Shown here piece after piece: positions 1-7,336 of a stretch of DNA of 9,048 nucleotides. The position numbers and the translations under genes are program-made. The notes below the pieces were generated by a model. That model did no database searches. It saw nothing but the letters and a program-made list of their open reading frames with translations, and was not told where the DNA came from. This stretch comes from an uncultured Bacteroidota bacterium (lineage in GTDB: Bacteria > Bacteroidota > Bacteroidia > Chitinophagales > Chitinophagaceae), in the NCBI GenBank assembly GCA_903825095.1, contig CAIJZF010000040.1, forward strand, positions 1 to 9,048. The letters run 5' to 3'. Within the stretch, counting starts at the first letter, position 1. The number at the start of each line of letters is the position of its first letter.

Positions 1-114
1 ATACCTATGTCAGCTTTTTATCATGATGCCACGGATAACAAAGTCATAAGATTATGCTTTGCTAAAAAAGAAGCTACACTAGAAGCGGCGGCTGCTTGTT
101 TACAAAAATTATAA
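1..114 (+). CDS. Class I/II PLP-dependent aminotransferase, C-terminal fragment (YbdL / methionine aminotransferase type)
   Basis: Only the last 37 codons and the TAA stop are inside the window; the gene starts beyond the left edge. Frame 1 reads IPMSAFYHDATDNKVIRLCF, then AKKEATLEAAAACLQKL. The core VIRLCFAKKEATLEAAA is the characteristic end of fold-type I aminotransferases of the YbdL/kynurenine aminotransferase group, where a proline-rich beta strand is followed by the (I/L)R(L/F)CFAKK segment and a final helix. These cytoplasmic enzymes transfer amino groups from methionine, glutamine or aromatic amino acids to 2-oxo acids using pyridoxal phosphate. The PLP lysine and other catalytic residues lie outside the window, so substrate cannot be judged. 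galK follows 24 bases downstream on the same strand, suggesting co-transcription. Family assignment is from remembered similarity of a short tail; the exact subgroup is uncertain. Confidence 0.8.
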   Translation: MPMSAFYHDATDNKVIRLCFAKKEATLEAAAACLQKL

Positions 115-138
115 AATAACATAAAACCTTTTTATTTT

Positions 139-1314
139 ATGTTAGCTATTCGCAGTCAATTTTCAAATCATTTTAAGGATAGTCCTGCCTTCGTCGTAAA
201 ATCACCAGGACGAATTAATTTAATAGGAGAACATACCGATTATAACCATGGCTTTGTACTACCCGCAGCCATTGATAAATACATTGAAGTAGCCATAGGC
301 AAAAGAACCGACGGCGCTATACATATGGTAGCCCTGGACTTAGGAGAAACCATTATATTACCTATTCATAACTTAGCGCCTCATGCTACACAATGGGTGA
401 ATTATATTATTGGTGTAGTGGAACAAGTGTTAAATTATTTAGCTAGTGTTGAAAATAATTTATCTGGTAATGAAACAAAGCTAGCTGCTGGTTTTAATAT
501 CTGTATACAAGGCAATATTCCACTAGGTGCTGGCCTTTCAAGCTCTGCTGCTTTAGAGTGTGCTGTATTGTTTGCATTGAATGAATTGTATGGCTTATCG
601 CTTAGCAGAATGCAAATGGCATTAATGGCACAAGATGCAGAACATACATTTGCAGGGGTAAAATGTGGCATAATGGATATGTTTGCAAGTTTGCATGGAC
701 AAAAAAACAAAGCCATTTTACTTGATTGCGATAGTTTAGCCTTTACTTATTACCCCATTGAATTAAAAGACTACTCTATTGTTTTATTCGATACTCAAAT
801 TAAACATGTATTGGCATCCTCTGAATATAATACCCGCAGGTTAGAATGTGAGCAGGGCTTAAAAATAATTCAAGAAAAATATCCTAGCGTAAAAACCTTC
901 AGAGATATAAGTATGGAACAAGTAGAAGCCTGTTTGGTTTCTAAGATTTATCAAAGATGTAAATATGTGGTGGAAGAAATTACTCGCGTTCAATTAGCTG
1001 TGCAAGATTTAGCTAAGGGCGATATGCAGGCCTTTGGTAAAAAAATGTTCGAGACCCATGAAGGATTATCCAAATTATACGAAGTGAGTTGCCCTGAATT
1101 AGATTACTTAGTGGAAGCTGTAGCTAGTAATGAAAATGTATTAGGTGCTAGAATGATGGGAGGGGGCTTTGGAGGTTGTACAATTAATATTATTAAAAAA
1201 ACAGCGGTGGAAGAAATAACAAAAGAATTAAGTGCTAAGTATAATCAAGCAATGCATAAAGAATTAAGCTATTACATTACAAGTATTGAAGACGGGACTC
1301 ATTTAGTAGCTTAA
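139..1314 (+). CDS. galK: Galactokinase (GHMP kinase family)
   Basis: Galactokinase phosphorylates alpha-D-galactose at C1 with ATP, the first committed step of the Leloir pathway, in the cytoplasm. At 391 residues it has the usual family length. The galactokinase signature spans residues 24-45, with GRINLIGEHTDYN holding Arg25, Glu31, His32 and Asp34. The GHMP ATP-binding loop is at 127-139 (IPLGAGLSSSAAL). The catalytic-base region CGIMD is at 176-180 with Asp180. The third GHMP motif, GARMMGGGFGGC, is at 336-347. The conserved THEGLSKLYEVSCPELD region is at 306-322. The start at 139 puts the signature about 24 residues in, as in relatives; the leader is AT-rich without a Shine-Dalgarno motif, as is normal in Bacteroidota. 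Oddities: the residue after Asp180 is Met where GIMDQ is usual, and the following LDCDSL reads Asp where DCRSL is common. All core motifs are present, so it is probably active. galT and galE are not in the window. Confidence 0.97.
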   Translation: MLAIRSQFSNHFKDSPAFVVKSPGRINLIGEHTDYNHGFVLPAAIDKYIEVAIGKRTDGAIHMVALDLGETIILPIHNLAPHATQWVNYIIGVVEQVLNYLASVENNLSGNETKLAAGFNICIQGNIPLGAGLSSSAALECAVLFALNELYGLSLSRMQMALMAQDAEHTFAGVKCGIMDMFASLHGQKNKAILLDCDSLAFTYYPIELKDYSIVLFDTQIKHVLASSEYNTRRLECEQGLKIIQEKYPSVKTFRDISMEQVEACLVSKIYQRCKYVVEEITRVQLAVQDLAKGDMQAFGKKMFETHEGLSKLYEVSCPELDYLVEAVASNENVLGARMMGGGFGGCTINIIKKTAVEEITKELSAKYNQAMHKELSYYITSIEDGTHLVA

Positions 1315-1317
1315 AAC

Positions 1318-1360
1318 TTACTTATCAGTAACTAAGCATAAAAAAACCAGCTCTTTTTAT
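1318..1360. terminator. Possible weak bidirectional terminator between convergent galK and galM
   Basis: The 42 bases between the two stop codons, plus a few bases of galM, hold two small inverted repeats. TTACT at 1318-1322 pairs with AGTAA at 1327-1331 around a 4-base loop. ATAAAAA at 1338-1344 pairs with TTTTTAT at 1354-1360 around a 9-base loop; this second stem includes the galM stop codon. The A-tract on one side and T-tract on the other would give each strand a terminal U-run, as expected of a shared terminator. The stems are short and AT-only in the second case, so stability is low. Placement between convergent genes is the main argument. Confidence 0.3.
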
Positions 1361-2481
1361 TTCGTTGAAAAACTATACAGCGTCGTTTGTTGATAGGTTT
1401 CACCTGGTTTTAGTACAGTACTTGGAAAGCCAGGCTGGTTAGGGCTATCAGGGAAGTGTTGCGTTTCTAAAGTAAGTGCATAATGCTTATTATAGACAAG
1501 CCCTTTTTTAGTACCTGTTAAAGTTCCATCTAAAAAATTACCTGAATAAAATTGAAGGCCTGGTTCAGTAGTAGCTACTGTTAAATATCTTCCACTATTA
1601 GGTTCGTATACATTCGCAATTTCTTCTAAACCAGCTGCTTTATTTAAAACCCAGTTATGGTCATAGCCTCCTACAACTTTATCTATATCTAGTCCTATTT
1701 TTTTAGGGCTGGTAAAATCCATGGGTGTTCCTTTTACTTCTACTAATGCTCCTGTTGGAATTAATAAACTATCTACAGGTGTATACTTGTCTGCTTTAAT
1801 TTGTAGAATATGATCATATATAGTGGGCGACTTGCCTGCGCTTAAATTAAAATAAGCATGGTTGGTCAAATTAATCACTGTGGTTTTATCAGTGCTTGCA
1901 GTATATTCTATTTTAATTGCATTATTAGAAGTTAATGTATACACTACTTCTACTTTTAAATTTCCTGGATAACCCTCTTCGCCATCCTTACTTAGATATA
2001 CTAATTGAATACTGCTATCACCAGCTAAGGGCTTCGCATCCCATAAAACTTTATCAAAACCTTTTAAACCACCATGTAATGATTGACCATTGTTATTCAA
2101 AGCTGCATTGTACTGAACACCGTCAATAGTATAGGTTCCTTTAGCTAATCTATTGGCGTATCTACCAATTAGTGCACCAAAATAAGGATTGCCTTTTTGT
2201 AAATAACTATCGAATTTTTCATAGCCTGTAAGTACATCGCCATAGCTACCATCCTTGGCCTGGGTAATTATTTTAGTAAGTATACCACCGTAATTAATAA
2301 TACCCACCTGCATTCCAGCAGCATTAGTTAAAGTATATTCAGTAACCGCCTTGCCTTCATAGCTTCCTACATTTTGCTGAACTATAGAAATAGCCTCCTT
2401 GCTAGGGCCAAAAGAACAAGCAAAATGAAAAACTGATAAGAAGAAAACCATGATTAAGTTAGCTACTATATTTTTTTTCAT
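1357..2481 (-). CDS. galM: Lipoprotein aldose 1-epimerase (galactose mutarotase)
   Basis: Interconverts the alpha and beta anomers of galactose and other aldoses, supplying alpha-galactose to galactokinase. The N-terminus is a lipoprotein signal: Lys2-Lys3, a hydrophobic stretch at 5-20, and a lipobox-like FHFAC ending at Cys22, so the mature enzyme should be anchored to a membrane on the periplasmic side (inference). The catalytic domain spans about 35-374. NPYFGALIGRYANRLA is at 98-113; QSLHGG holds His136; the family signature NLTNHAYFNL (204-213) holds the catalytic acid His208; GGYDHNW holds Asp274; and TLETQHFPDSPNQPGFP holds the catalytic base Glu339. All catalytic residues known from GalM enzymes are present. 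The total of 374 residues fits a family domain of about 340 plus the signal. The start at 2481 is supported by the signal peptide and an A-rich leader. It begins 21 bases after the RND permease stop, on the same strand, so it is probably the last gene of the efflux transcription unit. Its tail faces the tail of galK. Confidence 0.95.
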   Translation of the reverse strand: MKKNIVANLIMVFFLSVFHFACSFGPSKEAISIVQQNVGSYEGKAVTEYTLTNAAGMQVGIINYGGILTKIITQAKDGSYGDVLTGYEKFDSYLQKGNPYFGALIGRYANRLAKGTYTIDGVQYNAALNNNGQSLHGGLKGFDKVLWDAKPLAGDSSIQLVYLSKDGEEGYPGNLKVEVVYTLTSNNAIKIEYTASTDKTTVINLTNHAYFNLSAGKSPTIYDHILQIKADKYTPVDSLLIPTGALVEVKGTPMDFTSPKKIGLDIDKVVGGYDHNWVLNKAAGLEEIANVYEPNSGRYLTVATTEPGLQFYSGNFLDGTLTGTKKGLVYNKHYALTLETQHFPDSPNQPGFPSTVLKPGETYQQTTLYSFSTK

Positions 2482-2502
2482 TTTGCTTGATTTATTTTTT
2501 AA

Positions 2503-5500
2503 TTAATACCAAGAACCATTAATAGTTTCATCACCATTCGCATTATTGTTTGCGATTCTTCTTTTTTGATTCTTTCTATGTATAAATGTAGTAATAAACA
2601 TTAAAGGAATAAAAATAAAGGTTAATGGAGGAATACCTAATATGCTTATCCATTTACCACCAAAATGACGGCGCATGGGGCGGCGTAAACGCTCTGCAAT
2701 AATATACATAGCGGGTACAATGAATAAGGTCATGAAAAAGGCGAAGGCCAATCCATAAATAATGGTCCAACTCAATGGCTTCCAGAAAGCAACGTTATCA
2801 CCACCAAAGAAAATATGTGGGTTTAACTCGCTAAATAAAGTAACGAAGTTGATATTAAAACCAATGGCAATTGGTAAGAAACCTAGGATAGCTGCAAGGG
2901 CTGTTAATAGTACAGGAATAATTCTTGTCTTTCCTGCTTGAATAACGGCCCCTCTTGTTTTATAGCCTCTTGATCTTAACTCATCGGCAAATTCAATCAC
3001 TAGTATTCCATTTTTCACCACAATACCTGCAAGCCCTACAATACCTAAGCCTGTCATTACACCAGATACTTTCATTCCAAATATAGAGAAGCCTAAAAGC
3101 ACACCTATAATACTAAATAAAATTTCTGTTAAGATAATCACCGATTTAGAAATAGAGTTGAACTGTAATACTAGTGTAAACAAGATTAACATTAAAGCAA
3201 TCACCAAGGCCTTACCTAAAAATGCTACTGTTTCTAATTGTTGTTCGTTCTCACCAGTTTGTTTAACAGTCACTCCTTCAGAAATACCTTTAAAGTTGCC
3301 AATGTATTGAGCAATAACAGCGTTAACAGCCGTTGGATTAAAACCTTGGTCTGTTTGAACATTCGATCTTAATTGAATTAATCTTTTTTGATTTTTTCTA
3401 TTAATGCTACCAAAGGTGTTGGTTGGTTCTACTTTTACCAGTGAGCTAATTGGAATATTTTTAACCATTCCTCCTGCTGCCATATCTCTAAAAGATAAAC
3501 GCATGTTCAGTAGATCTACTAAATTATTTCTTTGTAACTCTTCGTTTCTTAATTGAATTTTATATTCATCCTTACCATCTTTAATTTTAGAAACTTCTTT
3601 ACCAAATAAGGCAGTACGAATTTGCATACCTACTTGTGCACTGCTTACCCCTTCAATCAAAGCGCGGTCTCTATCAATAGTTAAGGTTAATTCAGGATTC
3701 ACTAAATCTACATCCATCTTTAATCCATCAATACCTGGAATTTGTGCAGCGTCTAAATAATTTTTCAAACCCACCGCTGTTTTTACTAATTTGTCAAAAT
3801 CCTCTCCTTGAACTTCTATATTCACTGGAGGGTCGGTAGGAGGTCCGCTTGATTCTTGTGTTACTGTAAACTCAGCACCAGGAATGCCTTTCATCTCTGC
3901 ACGAATCGCATCTAAATAAGGCTCCGTTGATTTACCATGACGTTTTTCATACTCCACAAAGTTTACTTGAACACGACCTAATTCAGATCTAGTACTTCTA
4001 TCCCCACGCATTGGATCGCCTGCACCTACTGCCACATTGGTAATAATACTTTCCACTAGAGGATTCTTTTTATCATTATCCATTTCTAAAGCCTTGGCTA
4101 CTTTATGTTCTACAATTTTAGTTATAGAATCGGTATAGCTTACTTTACTACCTACGGGTAATTTCAAATAAACATAAACTTGGTTAGGATCTCCTTTAGG
4201 AAAAAATTCAATACCCACTCTGCCAGTACTTATGCTTATACCAAAAAACACAAAAGAAAATATTAATAAAACAAAAGTGCCTATTAATAATTTCACTGGT
4301 CTCCAACCATTTAAGGCACGGCGTAAAATACGCTCATAGGTATCCATTAATTTAGGAAGTGTATTGGTCTGAAACTTTTCAATTAAATCGGTAATAAAAT
4401 ATTTATTGGCTACTACCAATATCATAAAGAAGATCAATAAATTACCTAAGAAGGTAAAGCCCATTAAGTCTAATAAAATACCTATACCAATAGGAATCCA
4501 GAAACCTTTTTTCTTAAACATGGCCGATTTAGGCTCCTCTGATTTTACTTCTTCATGGTTCATAAAATCTACTGCAAATACAGGGTTCATGATAAAGGCT
4601 ACTACCAATGAAGCAGCTAAAGTGAATATTAACATAGCTGGTAGGTAAATCATAAACTTACCAATAATACCAGGCCAGAATAGTAAAGGAAAGAAAGGTG
4701 CTAAAGTGGTAATCGTACCTGCTAATACAGGAACAAATACTTCACCTGCCGCCATTTTAGCGGAAGTAGTAGCGGTTAATTTTCCTTTGCCATGAACAAA
4801 AATTCGGTGTGTGTTTTCAATAACCACAATGGCATCATCTACTATAATACCTAAACCAAATAAGAGGGCAAATAAAACCATGAAGTTTAAAGTAATATGC
4901 GAGCCTACTAATACATCACCGGCAGGTAATAATACAAAGGCCACAAACATACTCAAGGGAACCGACAAGGCCACAAAGAAGGCATTGGTCACACCCATAA
5001 AGAACATTAACACCACCAACACTAAAATAAAACCAATGACAATAGAGTTCACTAAGTCTGTAAAAGAACTTTTAGTTCTAATACTTGTATCACCTGAAAT
5101 TACCAATTTTACATCTTTCGGTATATCATTGGCAATAGCATCTGCTACAATTTTCTTCACTGCATCGGTAGTGGCAATTAAGTTTTCACCATTACGCTTT
5201 ACAATATTTAAGGTAAGTACATTCTTACCATTCAAACGTGCAAAGCTTTCATTCTTCTTTACGGTATCTTTAATGGAAGCCACATCTCTTAAATAAATGG
5301 GTGCACCGCTTGAATTACGCACTATAATATTAGCAATATCATTTGCATTTTTTAATTGACCCTTTAATTGTAAGTTACGATTCATCGTACCTACTTCTAA
5401 TAAACCACCCGACAAGTCAAGGTTCTCTCTTTGAATAGCAGCGCTGATATCATCAAAAGTGATACCCGAACTTTGCATTCTATAATTATCTACATTAATT

Positions 5501-6096
5501 TGAAATTCTCTTTCAGGGGCACCTACTAAATCAATTCTATTCACTTGTGAAATGCTTTCTAATTTATCTTTTAAATCGTCGGCATATTTTTTTAATTGAA
5601 CAGGGCTATAGTTACCACTAATATTCACATACATAATAGGCATGTCACTGATATTTAATTCAATGACCCTAGGCTGTTGTGTTAAATCATTAGGCAAATC
5701 TGACTTGGCTTTATCCACCGCATCTTTCACTTTTTGCAAAGCAATTTCTGGCTTTACATCTGTGCTAAATTCTACGGTAATCGCTGAAAAATCTTGTTGA
5801 GAGGTAGAAGTGAATTTGCTAATTTTTACACCACTAATACTCTTGATTTGTTTTTCAATAGGACGCGTTACTAAGTTTTCTATATCCTTAGGGGAGTTAC
5901 CTACATATACTGTTTGCACAAATACATTAGGAATAACTACTTCAGGGAAATTCTCTTTAGGAAGTGTAAGGAATTGATAAATTCCGCCTAAGCTAAGAAA
6001 TAACATCACTAAATAAATAGTGGTCTTATTGGTAATAGCCCAAGAAGTAGGTTTAAATTCTTTGAACTTTTCTTTTATATTTTTTATTGTCGACAT
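2503..6096 (-). CDS. RND multidrug efflux transporter, inner-membrane permease subunit (AcrB/HAE1 type)
   Basis: The proton-driven pump of a tripartite efflux system, expected as a trimer in the inner membrane exporting hydrophobic or amphiphilic compounds. TM1 is near 24-43, followed by a periplasmic porter region to about 345 and TM2-TM6 between about 347 and 507. TM7 is near 601-620, followed by a second porter region to about 955 and TM8-TM12 between about 958 and 1133, giving the duplicated RND layout. The proton-relay residues are visible: Asp420-Asp421 in TM4 (GLGIIVDDAIVVIEN), matching the AcrB pair, and Lys1028 in TM10 (IVVKNGILVIEF), matching AcrB Lys940. The double aspartate favours the drug-efflux (HAE1) rather than the metal-efflux class. 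It is longer than AcrB (about 1050). Extra parts are a hydrophobic insert at about 530-567, a long TM11-TM12 loop at 1081-1107 and a C-terminal extension with a further hydrophobic segment at 1150-1172. The adaptor gene ends 28 bases upstream. The substrate cannot be read from the sequence. Confidence 0.95.
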   Translation of the reverse strand: MSTIKNIKEKFKEFKPTSWAITNKTTIYLVMLFLSLGGIYQFLTLPKENFPEVVIPNVFVQTVYVGNSPKDIENLVTRPIEKQIKSISGVKISKFTSTSQQDFSAITVEFSTDVKPEIALQKVKDAVDKAKSDLPNDLTQQPRVIELNISDMPIMYVNISGNYSPVQLKKYADDLKDKLESISQVNRIDLVGAPEREFQINVDNYRMQSSGITFDDISAAIQRENLDLSGGLLEVGTMNRNLQLKGQLKNANDIANIIVRNSSGAPIYLRDVASIKDTVKKNESFARLNGKNVLTLNIVKRNGENLIATTDAVKKIVADAIANDIPKDVKLVISGDTSIRTKSSFTDLVNSIVIGFILVLVVLMFFMGVTNAFFVALSVPLSMFVAFVLLPAGDVLVGSHITLNFMVLFALLFGLGIIVDDAIVVIENTHRIFVHGKGKLTATTSAKMAAGEVFVPVLAGTITTLAPFFPLLFWPGIIGKFMIYLPAMLIFTLAASLVVAFIMNPVFAVDFMNHEEVKSEEPKSAMFKKKGFWIPIGIGILLDLMGFTFLGNLLIFFMILVVANKYFITDLIEKFQTNTLPKLMDTYERILRRALNGWRPVKLLIGTFVLLIFSFVFFGISISTGRVGIEFFPKGDPNQVYVYLKLPVGSKVSYTDSITKIVEHKVAKALEMDNDKKNPLVESIITNVAVGAGDPMRGDRSTRSELGRVQVNFVEYEKRHGKSTEPYLDAIRAEMKGIPGAEFTVTQESSGPPTDPPVNIEVQGEDFDKLVKTAVGLKNYLDAAQIPGIDGLKMDVDLVNPELTLTIDRDRALIEGVSSAQVGMQIRTALFGKEVSKIKDGKDEYKIQLRNEELQRNNLVDLLNMRLSFRDMAAGGMVKNIPISSLVKVEPTNTFGSINRKNQKRLIQLRSNVQTDQGFNPTAVNAVIAQYIGNFKGISEGVTVKQTGENEQQLETVAFLGKALVIALMLILFTLVLQFNSISKSVIILTEILFSIIGVLLGFSIFGMKVSGVMTGLGIVGLAGIVVKNGILVIEFADELRSRGYKTRGAVIQAGKTRIIPVLLTALAAILGFLPIAIGFNINFVTLFSELNPHIFFGGDNVAFWKPLSWTIIYGLAFAFFMTLFIVPAMYIIAERLRRPMRRHFGGKWISILGIPPLTFIFIPLMFITTFIHRKNQKRRIANNNANGDETINGSWY

Positions 6097-6124
6097 AAGA
6101 ATCTATTAAGCTTTATTTTTTTAA

Positions 6125-7300
6125 TTATTTATCTGAGGTCGTAATGTTTTGGCCATCAAATAAAGTCTGATATCCTTCTGTGATTACATTGTCACCTGCT
6201 ACTAAGCCTGTTAAAATTTCAATGTTATTGCCATAGTATTGTCCTACGGTTACTGCTTTTTTACGTGCCATTAATTTTCCATTTTCCATTACGGCTACAT
6301 AAATGAATTTACCCTTCTCATCGTTTTGTAATAAATTAATAGGAGCGCTAATCGCATTCTTTTTTTCGTAGTCTTTAATTTTTACTTGTACTAATTGGTT
6401 AGGGCGGAAATTTTTATCAATAGGTAATTTAGCTTCTACATAAAAACTTCTACTAAGGGGATCTATCACATTGCCTACTACAGATAATTTTACATCAATC
6501 ACTTTTTGAATATCTGGAAAGTTTAAACTTGTTTCAGTACCTACTTTTACTTTACCTGCATAATTTTCAGGTATCATAGTGGTTAACTTTAAACGAGATG
6601 TATTTACAATTTTAATTTGACCAGGACCCATAAAAAGATCACCCACTTTCACATTCACTTCCTCTGCCACACCGTCCACATCGCTACGAACGCTAGTATA
6701 AGCCAATTGATCACGTACCATACCTAATTGCTCCGTAGCCGCTTTTAATTGACTAGCCAAGGCTTCTGCATTGGTTTTAGCCGTTAATAATTGTATTTCA
6801 CTACCAATATTTTGATCCCATAAATTCTTTTGTTTCTCATACACGGCCTTAGCTAATGCAGCTTGAGATTTTACAGTTTCAATATTTTGACTTGCTGCAG
6901 CTGCACTTTGTTTAATTAGGCTATTGTCCAATTGTAATATTATTTGACCTTTTGTAACCATGTCTCCTCTTTTTACAAATAAGGCTTTTACTTGACCGCC
7001 ACCTGCACGAGGGGTTACAAAAGAAACGCTTTCAGATTCTACCTTTCCTTGTAGTTCAATATAATGGGTGAAATCTTGCGTGGCAAGAGGAGTTACTGCA
7101 ACAAGTATTGATTTTGCTGTTTCTGCACCACCTGCTTTCGCAATAGCTGCTTCCAATGAAGCAATTTTTGCATTCAAACTAAGGCTTTCTTTTTTCAAAG
7201 AAGCTAAACTTGCTTTTTGCTTTTCTAAGCTAGTTCCACCACCGCAGGCAATGGCGAATAAAATTAAAGTACTTGTTAAGACTGTAGAGATATTTTTCAT
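6125..7300 (-). CDS. RND efflux periplasmic adaptor (membrane fusion protein, HlyD/AcrA family), lipoprotein
   Basis: Links the inner-membrane RND pump to the outer-membrane channel across the periplasm. The N-terminus is a lipoprotein signal with lipobox-like FAIAC and Cys19 followed by Gly20-Gly22. A Lys/Glu/Ala/Leu-rich coiled coil follows at about 25-57. The adaptor core then runs in the usual order: first beta-barrel strand (64-86); first lipoyl half (93-126, with VKALFVKRGDMVTKGQIILQ); a short alpha-helical hairpin (about 128-200); second lipoyl half (202-221, SVRSDVDGVAEEVNVKVGD); beta-barrel domain (about 230-310, including the NFRPNQLVQVKI strand); and a membrane-proximal domain to 391. 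Length (391) is typical for AcrA-like adaptors. It lies between the TolC-family gene (36 bases upstream) and the permease gene (28 bases downstream), the normal order for such operons. Role is secure from domain order and context; the cargo is unknown. Confidence 0.95.
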   Translation of the reverse strand: MKNISTVLTSTLILFAIACGGGTSLEKQKASLASLKKESLSLNAKIASLEAAIAKAGGAETAKSILVAVTPLATQDFTHYIELQGKVESESVSFVTPRAGGGQVKALFVKRGDMVTKGQIILQLDNSLIKQSAAAASQNIETVKSQAALAKAVYEKQKNLWDQNIGSEIQLLTAKTNAEALASQLKAATEQLGMVRDQLAYTSVRSDVDGVAEEVNVKVGDLFMGPGQIKIVNTSRLKLTTMIPENYAGKVKVGTETSLNFPDIQKVIDVKLSVVGNVIDPLSRSFYVEAKLPIDKNFRPNQLVQVKIKDYEKKNAISAPINLLQNDEKGKFIYVAVMENGKLMARKKAVTVGQYYGNNIEILTGLVAGDNVITEGYQTLFDGQNITTSDK

Positions 7301-7336
7301 TATTGTTATTTTAATATTTTTATTAGATCTTGAATT

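Noticed and set aside
435..716. A 93-codon minus-strand reading frame opposite galK
   Set aside because: It overlaps the conserved GHMP motifs of galK and has no recognisable features of its own.
1935..2129. A 64-codon plus-strand reading frame opposite galM
   Set aside because: Antisense to conserved galM sequence and low-complexity Leu/His/Tyr composition; no sign of a real gene.
2471..2478. Run of eight A bases (minus strand) right after the galM start codon, a possible slippage site
   Set aside because: AAA-AAA-AAT is the ordinary coding of the Lys-Lys-Asn start of a signal peptide in an AT-rich genome; nothing else suggests phase variation.
4406..4648. An 80-codon plus-strand reading frame opposite the RND permease insert
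   Set aside because: Lys/Ile/Asn-rich product that mirrors the hydrophobic permease codons on the other strand; no independent support.
4811..5296. A 161-codon plus-strand reading frame opposite the RND permease
   Set aside because: Its product is Thr/Lys/Asn/Ile-rich with no domain pattern, and the opposite strand encodes the strongly conserved TM4 and porter parts of the permease. It is a shadow frame.
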